From the NCBI GenBank assembly GCA_002786065.1, contig NHNY01000006.1:682001-746000 (forward strand): DNA of 64,000 nucleotides. The letters run 5' to 3'. This document shows positions 1 through 11,887 of the stretch, piece by piece. The stretch is from Microcyclospora pomicola (lineage: Eukaryota; Ascomycota; Dothideomycetes; Capnodiales). The notes under the pieces are model-generated. The model made no database searches. It worked only from the letters and a program-made list of their open reading frames with translations, and had not been told where the DNA came from. Made by a program: the position numbers and the translations under genes. Position 1 is the first letter of the stretch. Every line of letters begins with the position of its first letter.

Positions 1-2318
1 CTCCACCAGAACGAAAGCTCCAGCACGCCGAACTCCATCGTCGAGTTCCAAGGCGGCTCCTTCGACCCCTGGGGCGGCCTGGGCTTCGCACAATGCGCCG
101 AACTGCTGAACGCCGAATTCGAACGGGTCTTCTACAAGAACGAATTCAGCTTCGGGCTGACCATCTTGAACATCTACATGACGTACGGCGGCACGAACTG
201 GGGCAACCTCGGACATCCCGGCGGCTACACGAGCTACGACTACGGCGCGGTCATCACGGAGGACCGCCTGGTCAGCCGCGAGAAATACTCCGAGGCCAAG
301 CTCGAGGCGAACTTTCTGCAAGCTTCGCCCGCCTACTTGACCGCCGTCTACCAGGGCCAGCTTCCCATCAATGGCTCCTTCACGGGGAACAGCGCCCTTG
401 CCACCACGGCCCTGTACAGCTCGACGACGAAGTTCTTCGTCGTCCGCCACGCCGCATACCAGTCGTACGACACCACGCCATATTCGGTCACCCTGCCAAC
501 AAGCAAGGGCAATATCACCATTCCCCAGCTCGGTGGCTCGCTGTCCCTGCATGGTCGTGACTCCAAGTTCCACGTGACCGACTACGACGTCGGCGGCATC
601 AACCTGCTGTACTCAACGGCCGAGATATTCACGTGGAAACGCTATGGTGCGCAGAGAGTGCTCGTGGTCTACAGCGGGCCGGACGAGGAGCATGAGCTCG
701 CCGTGTCTGGTGGTGGTCGTGCGCAACTGGTCGAAGGCCAGGGCGTCACATTCGGCAAAACGCAGGGGGCGACCGTGATCCACTTCAAGACGAGCGCGAC
801 GCGACGGATCGTGAGATTGAGCTGTGATCTGCAAATATACATCTTGGACCGAAATTCTGCGTACGACTATTGGGTGCTGTCTCTACCCTCAGACTCCACG
901 ACAGGTAATTACACGAACCCGACATTGGCAATATCAGCGCCGATCATCAGGGCGGGATATCTTCTGCGGACTGTGGAAGTGCGTGGATCCACAGTCTCAC
1001 TGACCGGCGATTTGAACGCCACAACACCGTTGGAGATCATCGGCGGCGCACCACGATGGATGCGCAAGCTGCTATTCAACGGCAAAAGCATACCATTTCA
1101 CCAAGACTGGCGATCAGGCATCGTGTCGGCCACGCTCACGTACATGAATGCGACGTTTTCGATCCCAGATCTGTCCTCGCTGCCGTGGAAGGCCATCGAC
1201 TCTCTCCCAGAGATTCAGCCTGCGTACTCGGACGCCCTGTGGACTCCCGCAACGCTCTCGTACTCCAACAATACTGCGCGCAATCTGACGACCCCGACGT
1301 CGCTTTACGCTTCCGACTATGGCTACAACACAGGGAATTTGCTGTACCGTGGACATTTCACAGCCACTGGCAACGAGACCTCGCTTTATCTGTCTACCGC
1401 GGGTGGTTCAGCGTTCGGGCATTCCGTCTGGCTGGACGACACTTTCGTCGGTTCATTTTATGGAGGCGATAAATATCTGATGTACAACGAGACGTATCCG
1501 CTGCCCGCCTCGCAGAAGCCGCTGAAGCACGGACAGAGCTACGTCGTCACCGTGTTGGTAGACAACATGGGCTTGGATGAGGGCTATGATGTTGGTGGCA
1601 GCACGATGAAGAATCCGCGCGGCATCCTTGACTACCACCTGTCCGGCCGCGAGAAGAGCGCTATCTCATGGAAGGTGACTGGCAATCTCGGCGGAGAAGA
1701 TTACCGTGATCGAACCCGTGGCCCGCTGAATGAAGGTGGGCTGTTCGCGGAAAGGCAAGGCTATCACCTCCCCGGTGCCCCGAATGAGGATTGGGACACT
1801 GTAGTCGGCGGGCCAATGACTGGGCTGACCCAAGCCGGAGTTAAAATCTATGCCACGACTTTTGATCTGGACATGCCAGTTGGCTATGACATTCCGCTGG
1901 CCTTCTCGTTTGCGAACACGACCACCGCCGCGGTGGCCAGCAATAACGGTACAGCGATGGGAAATGGGGTGCCGAGCTATCGGGCGCAGATCTATGTCAA
2001 CGGCTACCAGTTTGGCAAGTACGTGCATAACGTTGGTCCACAAGACGTGTTCCCAGTGCCAGAGGGTATATGGAACTACCATGGCTCGGTAAGTAAATTG
2101 AGTCCCTCCTATTTCTTAAGTCTTCGGGCATCGTCTTTCAATCCGCTAACTAGTCATTTCCACAGAACTATGTCGCTGTTAGCTTGTGGTCGCTGGAAGC
2201 CACCGGCGCCAAAGTTGAGGGCCTGAGCCTTGTCGCTGGACCGGTCATACAGAGCGGTTATGGCCCGATCACGTTCAGTCCCATGACTGGTTGGAGTAAG
2301 CGTGAGGGGGCATATTGA
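1..2318 (+). CDS. Secreted beta-galactosidase, GH35 (5' end cut off by the window)
   Basis: This is the C-terminal part, about 746 residues, of a fungal GH35 beta-galactosidase, a family usually near 1000 residues. Such enzymes are secreted and remove terminal beta-D-galactose from pectin and hemicellulose side chains. The frame is open from base 1. The GH35 nucleophile motif EFQGG is encoded at 43-57, with its Glu codon at 43-45, followed by the family block YMTYGGTNWG and then the beta-sandwich domains with many NxT/S sites. The N-terminal barrel half, including signal peptide and acid/base Glu, lies outside the window. One intron, 2089-2165 (GTAAGT...CACAG), is in phase 0; the last exon, 2166-2318, adds the family-typical end SLWSLEATGAKVEGL and the stop. 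The gene converges with the next one at a distance of about 285 bp. Family identity is firm. Confidence 0.93.
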
Positions 2319-2602
2319 GCAATAGAATCGGCTGCCCATTTGTATAATTAACGAGCAAAAGTCTCTCTTCCTGACAATTACCCGTAAAGCATGAGATGTC
2401 AGACTCTGACCTCTTTGAAGAGACTTTCTGAGGACCCTCAGAACAATTGACCTCAGCATTTACGCAGTATCGTACTCAATGGACGCTGTGGCGACTCAAG
2501 AGCAGTGATAGCGCCGGATGTCGAAGAATTGTAGACTCATGACCTTATGGTATGATTAGCCTCCACATCTGGAAGCACTGAACGTATCAACGTCGACCAC
2601 GT

Positions 2603-3748
2603 TCAGACAGGTATCGGCGTGCCCGCCCCGCTGCCAGGAGTATCGCCACCATTCTCCAGAATCTTCTTTTTCTTCTTCTTTCTCCTCGCCACCACAATCG
2701 GCTTCTGTCCGTAGTTGGCTAGGGTGAGTTGGCTCCCGCACAGCAAACACGTACCATCTGCTATCGGCTCACAAAAGATACTCAGGCAGATGGAACAGAC
2801 GAACCCAACGTCCACGACACGCTTGTGGCAGAAGCATGCGGCCCGGAAGTCAACACCTTCACCCTCACCGGGTACAATGAGATGTTGTCGCGCTGTCTGG
2901 TCAGGCAGGAAAGCGAACATCAAGTATTGCAGAAATCCTGCCCGCGACTCCGCGTCTAGAGACATATAGATCCCGCCTGTGGTGTCGGCCGCCTGTTGGA
3001 GGAAGACCGGATCGCCCGCGAGCTTGACTACGTCGATGGGGACACCCATGCGTTGACAGGCAAATATGCAGTTCATAATCTCAATATATCGATCCGCAAG
3101 ATCGCCAGAGACGGAGAGGACGAGGATACGAGCGGTCAGATTCATGGATGTACGTGTTCGCGTAGGATCCGTAGAGACCTCGTTGCTGCCAACAGCAGTC
3201 GGATCAGAGTAATTGAACTGTGATGTCGTGTTCGAGTCTGGCAGGGCAACAGATTGTTTGGAGATGTAGGCGAGGGCAAGAGTAAGAGCGCCAGCCAGCA
3301 TTGTTGCAGGACTACTCGAAATCGTTTCCTGTGTGGTATCGCTCATCAATTTCCGTAGATTGCTCAACAAAGCATGCTCGGTCTGTGCGAATGGACGGTA
3401 CTTGTTGGCATCATCTGGCGGCTGAACCGGTCCTCCTGTAGTCGCTGTGCCCTGCTCTTGTGCTGCGTCTGCTTCTCCATCCTTAGGTACTGATGCGGTT
3501 GTCGGTGTAGGATACAGCCATTCCGCTCTGTCTGAGTGACTAGCGACCACAGCAACTCGGTTTGCTGGGTTGATGGCGAGATGAGCATTGATGAAGACGA
3601 GGAGGTTGGCCGTTGCTTTGGATAGTGGAAGTGTATCTGCGAGGAGGGCCCAGGCGTTTGCGTTGGTGTCGAGCACGATGATCAGGAGGGATGGCGGCTC
3701 GACTTCATCTTGCTTCGCGGTTCGATCTGTGCCGTCGACGGCATTCAT
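2603..3748 (-). CDS. tfb4: TFIIH core subunit Tfb4 (p34)
   Basis: Tfb4/p34 is a structural subunit of the TFIIH core, acting in transcription initiation and nucleotide-excision repair in the nucleus. The 381-residue product has an N-terminal von Willebrand A-like fold beginning LLIIVLDTNANAWALL, and near the C-terminus a Cys-rich zinc module with CFC, CSIC, a lone Cys and CLLC, matching the Tfb4 C4 region. A lysine run (KKKKKK) follows close to the end. The start chosen is the ATG at 3748 (MNAVDG). The frame stays open upstream to about 3871, but only from a GTG codon, so that extension is probably not translated. The gene is a single exon and shares the 520-bp promoter interval with the divergent MFS gene. 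Confidence 0.93.
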   Translation of the reverse strand: MNAVDGTDRTAKQDEVEPPSLLIIVLDTNANAWALLADTLPLSKATANLLVFINAHLAINPANRVAVVASHSDRAEWLYPTPTTASVPKDGEADAAQEQGTATTGGPVQPPDDANKYRPFAQTEHALLSNLRKLMSDTTQETISSSPATMLAGALTLALAYISKQSVALPDSNTTSQFNYSDPTAVGSNEVSTDPTRTRTSMNLTARILVLSVSGDLADRYIEIMNCIFACQRMGVPIDVVKLAGDPVFLQQAADTTGGIYMSLDAESRAGFLQYLMFAFLPDQTARQHLIVPGEGEGVDFRAACFCHKRVVDVGFVCSICLSIFCEPIADGTCLLCGSQLTLANYGQKPIVVARRKKKKKKILENGGDTPGSGAGTPIPV

Positions 3749-4270
3749 GCTTGCGCTGCACCTGTTGCATGTAGTGCCAACTGAGTGTGGGTAGAAATTG
3801 TGCTTGGAGTATTCGATCTGGACGATCGAGATATGGCGTTTATCTCTGTGCCTCAACACTGCAGTCCACACTCTCCCATAAACGCCGCAACCTCCTCTAC
3901 CTTCAATCGAGGTCTATCTAGTTCATGAAATGCAGCACATTATTACTGCATCGAGACGTCCTGCGGGTTCTCCCAAAGAAGACTAGCGTCAAAAGAATGA
4001 GCGGCATTGCCGGTTTCACATCTGCCCGCAGTCGTCAAAGTCGAAGGCCTCGATTATGGCTCTTCGCCTGCATTGTACAATGTAAGGTCAGTCTTTCGTT
4101 AACATACAAAATTGGGCGGCTTGCCTATTGGGTGCTAAACCGGCCGTGATCATAATCCAGTGCTGCATATAAGTATACTTGACTTGGGCGCCCACTATTT
4201 CCTACTTGTCTCTTGAACCCTCTTGTTCTCATCACTACTTTTTGACTGGAGTTATTATACATATCACACT
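3749..4270. other. Divergent promoter interval between tfb4 and an MFS gene
   Basis: No coding signal is convincing here. It must hold both promoters. A TATA-like TATAAG lies about 100 bp before the MFS start, and pyrimidine-rich DNA directly precedes that ATG, as is common in fungal promoters. Confidence 0.6.
4168..4173 (+). promoter_or_regulatory. Candidate TATA box of the MFS gene
   Basis: TATAAG inside an AT-rich patch, 98 bp upstream of the ATG at 4271, at a plausible distance for a filamentous-fungal TATA box. Position only; no transcript evidence. Confidence 0.4.
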
Positions 4271-5801
4271 ATGGATCGTTACAATGGTGGATCTTCGACG
4301 GCAGTTCTTGAATCTCTAAAACTCAACACAATAGCTGCGAAGGAAGATGTCCCAGGCCGGTCGAGTAAACACACGCCTTCCATCACCGGACGCAGTCTTG
4401 GTTCCACTCAGGACGAAGTCAATCCGGATCGTAACGAAACACTCCCTTCACCTACTACAGCCTCAGCTGAAGTGGCGCAAACATGGAAGTCGCCCCGTAT
4501 CAACCTTTATCGTATCCCCGCTACCTTCTGGTCCTTCGTGGTCATGGGATTGAATGATGGAACTTACGGTGCCATCATCCCTTATCTGGAGAGCTACTAC
4601 GGGCTCTCCTACATCATCGTTTCATTGATCTTCCTCTCGCCATTCGTGGGCTACAACGTGGCTGCTTTGCTCAACAACACCGTTCACCTGAAGCTTGGCC
4701 AGAGAGGCGTGGCTATCATCGGACCGATCTGCCACTTGATAGCTTACATTGTGATTGCTGTCCATCCACCGTACCCAGTGCTGGTCGTAGTCTTCATTCT
4801 GGCCGGACTAGGCAACGGGCTCGAGGATTCTGCCTGGAATGCGTGGATCGGTGCTATGGCCAACAATAACGAGATCCTGGGCTTCTTACATGGATTCTAT
4901 GGTCTTGGAGCTACCATCGCCCCCCTGATTGCTACCACTATGATTACAAAATCTGGGTTGCCATGGTACTACTGGTATTATGTGTTGGTACGATGGTCAG
5001 ACTTATATGCTCCTCTAGACAGAACTGACCGCAATTAATTAGATTGGCTGCGCTTTCATCGAGCTTGTGACATCCGTTCATGCTTTCTGGGCTGCGGATG
5101 GTGCAGCCTTTCGAGAAGAGCACCCACGCACTTCCGATGCAGCTGGGTCTCGGCTCAAGGAAGCTACTTGCAAGCTTCCTGCCGCGCGAGTGACATGGCT
5201 TGCCGCCTTGTTCCTGCTCGGCTATGTAGGTGCCGAAGTCGCGCTTGGAGGATGGATCGTGACGTTCATGCTTCGTGTTAGGCACGGGGTGGATTTTGCC
5301 AGTGGCATGACCGCCACTGGTTTCTGGCTTGGTATTACAGTGGGGAGGGTGGTGCTCGGTTTCATCACCGGGAGAATTGGCGAGAAGTTGGCGATTGCTG
5401 TAAGTTCCACGATCTTGTGAGATCGCTCATCTATCTGGTGCTGACTGGTGTATGGCAAGATCTATCTCCCGCTAAGCACCGGTCTACAACTTCTCTTCTG
5501 GCTTGTACCACAATTCTATGTCTCAGCGGTCGCTGTCTCGCTCGTGGGATTCTTCCTTGGCCCAATGTTCCCTGCTGCTATGGTTGCATGCACGAAACTG
5601 CTTCCCAAACACTTGCACGTTAGTGGAATCGGATTTGCGGCAGCATTCGGTGGTAGTGGAGGCGCGATCTTCCCATTCGCAGTGGGTGCGATTGCTCAGT
5701 CGAAGGGAGTGGAAGTTTTGCAGCCCATCATTCTGGCTTTGTTGGTGGTGATCTGGTGTTTATGGATGTGCTTACCTAGGTTAGGCAAGAAGAGGGAATG
5801 A
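4271..5801 (+). CDS. MFS transporter, Bsc6/fucose-permease-like
   Basis: This is a predicted multi-pass membrane transporter of 471 residues. A hydrophilic N-terminus of about 75 residues is followed by membrane helices, with the first block containing FWSFVVMGLNDGTYGAIIPYLESYYGL, typical of the Bsc6/FucP-like MFS group whose substrate is usually unknown. Exons are 4271-4987, 5043-5399 and 5460-5801. Introns are 4988-5042 (GTACGA...TTAG) and 5400-5459 (GTAAGT...GCAAG), both phase 0. The central loop (FREEHPRTSD...) separates the two six-helix halves, and the second half ends in a conserved GFFLGPMFPA block. The upstream in-frame ATG-less stretch from 4223 was not used; ATG 4271 fits the pyrimidine-rich leader. 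Substrate cannot be assigned. Confidence 0.87.
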
Positions 5802-6131
5802 GAGCTGCGAAGGAGCCTCAACTTTGCTGCACTGAGATGACGGACACGAAATTATGAAGCGACATCGATCATGATAGTTACCGAACGTGGGGTATCGAAA
5901 CATGTACACTTCAATCGGAAGAAATTCTGCATTTCGAAATCGGCGGTTTGATGCTAAATGTTGTTATACATGCTCATCAGGATAGCACGCCCATCCACGG
6001 TATCGTGACAGTCCGTGCTGGGTATTAACCATTTCCTAAATCTGTCTCTCAATCCAGTGGTATCGTACACACCAACACAGCAGACCAAGCCTGAGCATTT
6101 CCCGGTCATGAAAGGTACAATGCCATCCTTC
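5802..6131. other. Convergent 3' interval, MFS gene and uS12m
   Basis: AT-richer spacer between two gene ends, presumably 3' UTRs and polyadenylation signals. I see no open frame or structured RNA with support. Confidence 0.55.
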
Positions 6132-6765
6132 TTATGCTGTCTTCGGTTTCTTCGTACCATATTTCGACCGACTCGTCACTCTGTTCGCAACACCTCCCTA
6201 CATCACCACGTTAGCCCCAACTCCTGACACACGACACGATGCAGGCATACCAGATCAAACGCTCCTCGCACCAGATGATATTTCACACCGGGACAATCCT
6301 GTGACCTTCCACCTCGTACCAGCACCACCGAATGCTGCTGCACGTTATGTCCTAACATCCCGCGTCATTAAAATCTGCTCTGGTCCCTCGCAAGTTTTAC
6401 TGATACCAACCTTCTCCCGGGATATATGCTGTGATGACCCTCCCACTGCTCAATCTTATCCTGGCGACTTTGCGCTCTCCCGAATTGGGCTTCTTCGGCT
6501 TCGTAGTCCCTACGCGCAAACACACGCCTTTCATCTCGGGTCGATTGGTCAGAGCCGGCGACTCGGGTCTTCGTGCTCGTTGCTCTTTTCGGCATCCGCG
6601 CAGGACTTGCATGTATGTGGCTTGTGTTCTGGAGGTGCTCGAGAAGTTCCGAGTCGCCAAGGGTGTAGTTCGTGTGGCGGCGGCGAGTCGTGTGGGTAGG
6701 CCATCATGGCAGGTCCGACATGTTGCTGATAGCCGTATCAGCGACCTGAATAGTTGTAGAGCCAT
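6132..6765 (-). CDS. mrps12: Mitochondrial small ribosomal subunit protein uS12m
   Basis: This nuclear-encoded protein (173 residues) belongs to the decoding centre of the mitochondrial small ribosomal subunit. About 50 N-terminal residues rich in Arg/Ser/Thr form a likely mitochondrial presequence. The S12 core follows: [21 protein letters not shown], then [40 protein letters not shown] and SKYGTKKPK at the end. Exons, in transcript order, are 6411-6765, 6251-6351 and 6132-6197. The first junction splits the Gly codon of GEGHN; the second is phase 0. The two introns, of 59 and 53 bp, have GT...AG ends, and joining them restores the invariant PGEGHN and RGAFDL blocks exactly, which makes the model secure. 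Confidence 0.95.
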
Positions 6766-7467
6766 GGTATGTGTGAGTGTTGTGATGATTCTTCTTGCTC
6801 GAGGTTATCGGAAGTGCATTCGAGGTTGCGGCTCCAGGTAGATGTTGGCCTGAGGCCGAACTTCATGCAGGACGGAGCTTCGCAGTCCACCCGAACAATC
6901 AGGAGACGAGGTCGCACGCTCGATGTGCACCCGACACATCGCCCTTGCATGTGGAGCTGCAACACGACATGCCCTTACATTATGCATCCAGCTATGGACC
7001 TTGTCGAAGCAGACTGTCTGCAGATTCCGTCGTTGAATGCACAACGATTGTTATGACTCCGACTCGGTCTCGTCAAGCCTGGACGGGTAGAGCTCTATGT
7101 CTTGTACAATCATGTAACTGCACGCAGACGGACTACCATCCGCTTACTACGGCTAGGTACGAATGCTGCAATGCAACCACGGTAAGAGGCAAATTCGTCG
7201 ACGTGGAACACTTGCCTGTTCTGCTGTGTCTCGCGATGATCTCTCTGATTAGCTTTCGTATCCCCGCTGGGCGGCAGACGTTCAATGCAACGTGCATGTG
7301 ATATCTCTGCACTGCGAAACGAGAGTCCTGTGATCACTGTGTGATCACTGATTCTGCGATCAGTTGAAAGGGGTGGTATCCGGACTTCCTCATTTCTCCT
7401 CTCTGGGCTGCCATCTATATGACTTGGAAGAATAATTTGCCCAAAATCTCCACGAACTGCGGTAAAC
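6766..7467. other. Divergent promoter interval, uS12m and GH92
   Basis: About 700 bp between two divergent starts. Several short open frames occur on both strands but none shows family similarity or a good start context. A short direct repeat, GTGATCACTGTGTGATCACTG, lies near 7330. Confidence 0.5.
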
Positions 7468-10152
7468 ATGGCTTACCTCTGGACGACAGCATTATTCTTA
7501 CAGTCGGTGTTGGCTACGTTTGTCACTGAACCGTTGCAACACGTAGATCCGCTCATAGGCAGTGCAAATGGAGGTGAGCGGTGATCTGGGATAGCGTACC
7601 CAGGCGGATCATTGACAGAACTGGCAGGCGATGTGTTTCCTGGAGCAACTTTACCATACGGCATGGCCAAGGCCGTGGCAGACACGGACTCCGGCTATAA
7701 CCAAGGTGGTTTTACGTTCGACGGAGCCAACATTACAGGATTCTCGAGTTTGCATGATTCTGGGACTGGGTGGGTGGTGACACAGTATAGGGTGTCAATG
7801 ACAACCTCACTGACCCCTTGACAGTGGCAGTCCGTCCTTGGGCAACTTCGCTCTCTTTCCGCATTCTTATTGCGTGAACGACACTGTTGATGGCTGCGTG
7901 TTTCCCAAGCTAGCACGGAAAATGCCATTCGTCAATTCTAGTCTACAGGCCATGCCGGGTCGGTTCAGTCTGACGTTGGACAGTGGAGTCCATGTGGCCA
8001 TGACCACGGCCGAACATACCTCGTTGTTCCACTTCACCTTCCCCCAGTCTGACTCGGGTAGCCCGCTCATTCTCATGGACCTCACTGATCTCTCCGATTC
8101 TCGCCAAGACAATGCGAGTATAGCCGTTGACGCAAAAACCGGTCGAATGACCGGACAAGGTGTATTCAAACCGTCATTCGGGAGTGGCACCTACACCGCC
8201 TACTTTTGCGTAGACTTTTCGGGATCTGCTGTAAGGGACAACGGTATCTTTGTGAATACTCGTGCCAGTGCCGGTGTCAAGGACCTCAAGATATCACGAG
8301 GTATCAACTCCTACCCTCTACCGGGAGGAGCTTTTGTGCGCTTCGACTCGCGCAAGTCCGTCTTAGCACGACAGGGCCTGAGCTTCATCAGCAGCGAACA
8401 GGCTTGCAGTCTTGCCGACTCAGAAATACCGCGCTTCGATTTCAATGCTACTTATCAAGCAGCTAGAAGTGCGTGGAAGGAAAAGCTTGAAGTCATCAGT
8501 GTCGACACTCAAGGAGTCGAGAGCTCCATAGTGAAGAACTTCTACAGTGGTATCTACCGAACCATGATCAACCCGCAAGACTATACGGGAGTCCAGCCAC
8601 TTGTTGCCAACGACTTAATCTGGTTCGACTCATTCTACTGGTTTGTATTTTAATCGCTTGACCATAGTACATGATCTGACAAATGTGACGCAGTTTGTGG
8701 GATTCGTTTCGGTCACAGATACCATTCCTTATCGTCATCGACTCTACGAGCGTAGAAAAGATGATCAAGGGACTGCTCAATATTTACACATATCAAGGCT
8801 GGCTGCCAGACTGTCATATGAGTACGATCACCATATCTCACGGACCTTGTCATCACATCTACTAATCGTAAGACATCTCCAGGCTTGTGCAAAGGCTTCA
8901 CTCAAGGCGGCAGCAACGCCGACAATATCCTGTCGGATGGCTTCCTCAAGCTAAAGAACACCTCCATTGACTGGAACAAAGCTTACGAGGCTGTAGTCAA
9001 AGATGCAGAAGTGGAGCCTTATGGTACCGTGGATCTGTCCATACTTATTGTGTAATGCTAAGCTGGTGACAGACTGGTCAAACGAGGGCAGAGGCGGCCT
9101 TGATAGCTGGCACAACCTGCATTACATTCCTGTTCAAGATTTCGACTACAGGGGATTCGGCACCATGACTCGCTCCATCTCTCGTACGCTCGAGTACTCG
9201 TACAACGACTTCTGCATCGCGCAGCTGGCCAAAGGTTTGGGCAAACAAGGCGATGCAGAGAAGTACAGCTCGCGCAGCGAGAATTGGGTCAATCTGTACA
9301 ACAGCGAGCAGACATCGAGCAACAACGGCACCGACACGGGCTTCGTCGGCTTCTTCCAGCCCAAGTACCTCAACCAGACCTGGGGCTTCCAGGACCCACT
9401 CTACTGCTCCAACATCGACACGAACCCCGACTCCATCTGCTCGCTGCAGAACAACGCCGGCGAGACGTTCGAGAGCAGCATCTGGGAGTACAGCTTCTTC
9501 GTCCCGCACGACCAAGCCCGCCTGATCTCCATGTTCGGCGGCCCGCAGGCCTTCGTGCGCCGTCTCGACTACCTCCACGACCACAACATCACCTACATCG
9601 GCAACGAGCCCGCGTTCCTCACCGTCTTCCAGTACCACTATGCCGGCCGCCCCGCCCTCTCCGCCGCGCGCAGCCACTTCTACATCCCGCGCTTCTTCCA
9701 GCCGACGCCGGGTGGTCTGCCCGGGAACGAGTAAGTCCTGCTCCTTTCCCTCCACCCCCATCTCGCCACGTGCCACTAACCATGCCCTCCCCGCCCCCAG
9801 CGACTCCGGCGCCATGGGCTCCTTCCTCGCCTTCGCCATGATCGGCCTCTTCCCCAACCCCGGCCAGGACGTCTACCTCATCACGCCGCCTTACTTCCCC
9901 GCGGTGAACATCACCTCACCCGTGACCGGCAACGTCGCCCGCATCCGCGCCGAGGGCTTCGACCCCTCGTACCGCGCCATCTACATCCAGCGCGCCACGC
10001 TCGACGGCGCGCCTTACACGCGCAACTGGATCGGGCATGACTTCTTCACGGATGGTGGCGAGCTGGTGCTGTATCTTGGGCGCAATGAGAGTCAGTGGGG
10101 CACGGGCGTGGCGGACTTGCCGCCGAGTTTGAGCGAGTATCAGGGGTATTGA
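7468..10152 (+). CDS. Secreted alpha-mannosidase, GH92
   Basis: GH92 enzymes are calcium-dependent exo-alpha-mannosidases that trim alpha-1,2/1,3-mannose from N-glycans and mannan. The 788-residue product begins with a signal peptide (MAYLWTTALFLQSVLA) and continues with the family start VDPLIGSANGG. Later blocks are SSLHDSGTG/GSPSLGNF, WFDSFYCLWDSFR around residue 362, QGWLPDCHMSLCKGFTQGGS, and GNDDSGAMGSF around residue 670, the family's catalytic-base region. Exons are 7468-7573, 7604-7769, 7825-8640, 8694-8821, 8883-9023, 9073-9730 and 9801-10152. All six introns are GT-AG; the first is only 30 bp (7574-7603), so that junction is less sure. Codons at four junctions are split and each repaired codon gives the conserved residue. 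The 3' exons are much richer in GC than the 5' ones. Confidence 0.9.
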
Positions 10153-10417
10153 GGAGGTTGGGCTGTGTTGGAGGAAAAGGGGGAAGGAGGAGTGGAATGA
10201 GAAGACGGCTATGGCGGTGGTTTTCAGCATACTGGAAGGTATGCATGATTTCGATGGCTTCATCTATAGAGTTCGCATCCCATCTGAATCTGCCATTGGG
10301 AGTCCTCTTTCATCTATAGTACTATTATTACATGGCCAAACCGCTGTCATCAATAACGGTGATGTGTCAGATGATAAATAGCTGTGAGATGGGAATGACT
10401 GCTGCTCCGTCTCGCCC

Positions 10418-11850
10418 TCACTTCCGCTTCCCACCACCCCGCGAGCTCGCTTCGAGCAACTCCTGCAGCAGGGCGCGGCTCTTCTTCTCGCGCTTCTCGA
10501 AGGGCTGGTTGTAGATATCGGGCAGGACGCGTTTGGAGTCTAGTGGGAAGAAACAATGTCAGCCACATTTCTTGCACGAACAGATGACGCAACAACTCAC
10601 TCGCATGCACTTCAGCAAACTCGATCGTCTCGGCGCCCTTGCGCTGGGCCTCCTTGATGGCCTCCTCGAGCAAGGCGACGCCGACGCCCTTGCGGCGGTA
10701 GCGCAGGCGGACGGTCCAGGCCTTGATCTCGGCGCGCCAGGCCTTCTTGCGCTTCTGGCGGCCCTCGCCCGAGACCCAGTCGACGATGACGGTGCCGATG
10801 ACCTCGTCGCCGAACTTGGTGACGAGGATGTCGGCGTCGCCCAGCCAGGCCCAGTTGATGTCCTCGGCGGCGAAGAGGTAGTCCTTGGTGAACCAGCGGC
10901 AGGTGGCCAGCAGCGCCATCAGGACGCCGATCATCGTGGTCCCGACGTAGATCCAGTCGTAGCGCCGGTCGCGCATGTACTGGCCCAGCACGGCGAGCAG
11001 CACGAAGGCGACGGGCGTGTTGTACTGGTGGAAGATCAGGCTCGAGTTGGCCGTCTGGCGCATCTGCGCGATGCTGTCGGCGGCCAGCTTCAGCGCCGCG
11101 ACCCGCTCTTCTTCGTCGGTGGTGAGGTAGGTTTGGAGCTCGGGGACGCCGTCGAAGGGGTCCGGGGCGGGGACCGGCGCGTCGGTGTCGGCCATGGTGA
11201 GGTCGGTGGGTTGGGAGAGCGGGGACGGCGGTGGGAGGGAGGAGGTCGATCCTCGCATCGACGGGGGAGTCCCGAGGGGGCTAGGCGGGGGACAGGCGTG
11301 CAGGCGGAGGTTGGTGCGGAGGGAGGCGAAGAAAGCTGGTGGATCGGCATGTTAGGATTGAAGCTTGAATGGCAGATGAGGGAGGGCATTGTGTATGCAG
11401 TGCGGGACAGAGAGCTCGGACGGTATGTTGTTCAGCGGTGGAGAGTGTTGAAGCTGTGATATAAGCTCCAAAAAGCTTCCAACATGCCATTGAAGTTGCG
11501 CATCGCACTGTAAAGCAAAAGCATGACAAAAACTCACCCGCCGAAGTCTTGAATCCCGGGATGGAGTTGCTCACGAGCGCCGTGACATGGTCTTCGCGCA
11601 GACGTTGACGTTGGAGCTGGATGCGGGTGGATTCTTCTCGCGGTGGGCCGAGGCGGAGGGGCGCGATGGCCGGGGGGGCGGAGGTGGGGAGCGGGATCAG
11701 GCCGTGGGCGAGGGAGAGGTCGAGGGCGTAGGGACGCGGGGCGAGGTGAGTTGTCGTTGTTGTCGTCGTTGCTGATGTTGAGTGATTCTGGTGGTGGTGG
11801 TGGAATTGCGATGCAGATGTCGAGGAAGAGGTCGAGCTCCGGCGGGGCAT
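10418..11850 (-). CDS. Membrane-anchored GNAT N-acetyltransferase
   Basis: This predicted acyl-CoA-dependent N-acetyltransferase (389 residues in this model) has two hydrophobic segments at about 211-225 and 232-252, followed by a GNAT fold whose acetyl-CoA loop is RYRRKGVGVALLEEA (about 317-331). The layout recalls membrane-bound NAT8-like enzymes. Exons in transcript order are 11538-11850, 10601-11335 and 10418-10539. The first intron (202 bp, GTGAGT...CCACCAG) has a CTAAC branch site about 18 nt before its end. The third exon restores a continuous Lys/Arg-rich C-terminus ending GGGKRK. The first 130 residues are low-complexity (Ser, His and Thr runs, then Pro/Ser) with little similarity; a start at ATG 11195 (MADTDAPVPAP) is the alternative. 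Substrate unknown. The acetyltransferase core is firmer than the N-terminal exon. Confidence 0.75.
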
Positions 11851-11879
11851 GGTGGGAGCTGTGCAGGCCGGCCGGCGAG

Positions 11880-11887
11880 TATATATA
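11880..11887 (-). promoter_or_regulatory. TATATATA element just upstream of the GNAT start
   Basis: A perfect TATATATA lies only 30 bp before the ATG at 11850. If it is the working TATA box, transcription would begin at or after that ATG, which would argue for the internal start at 11195; if not, it is a chance element. Confidence 0.35.

Noticed and set aside
9078-9857. 259-codon antisense frame over the GH92 3' exons
   Set aside because: A codon-bias shadow in a GC-rich coding stretch; the sense strand has clear GH92 conservation and splice sites.
10533-11459. 308-codon plus-strand frame over the GNAT gene
   Set aside because: Antisense shadow; glycine/aspartate/valine-rich translation typical of reversed GC-rich exons, and the GNAT reading is supported by motif and introns.
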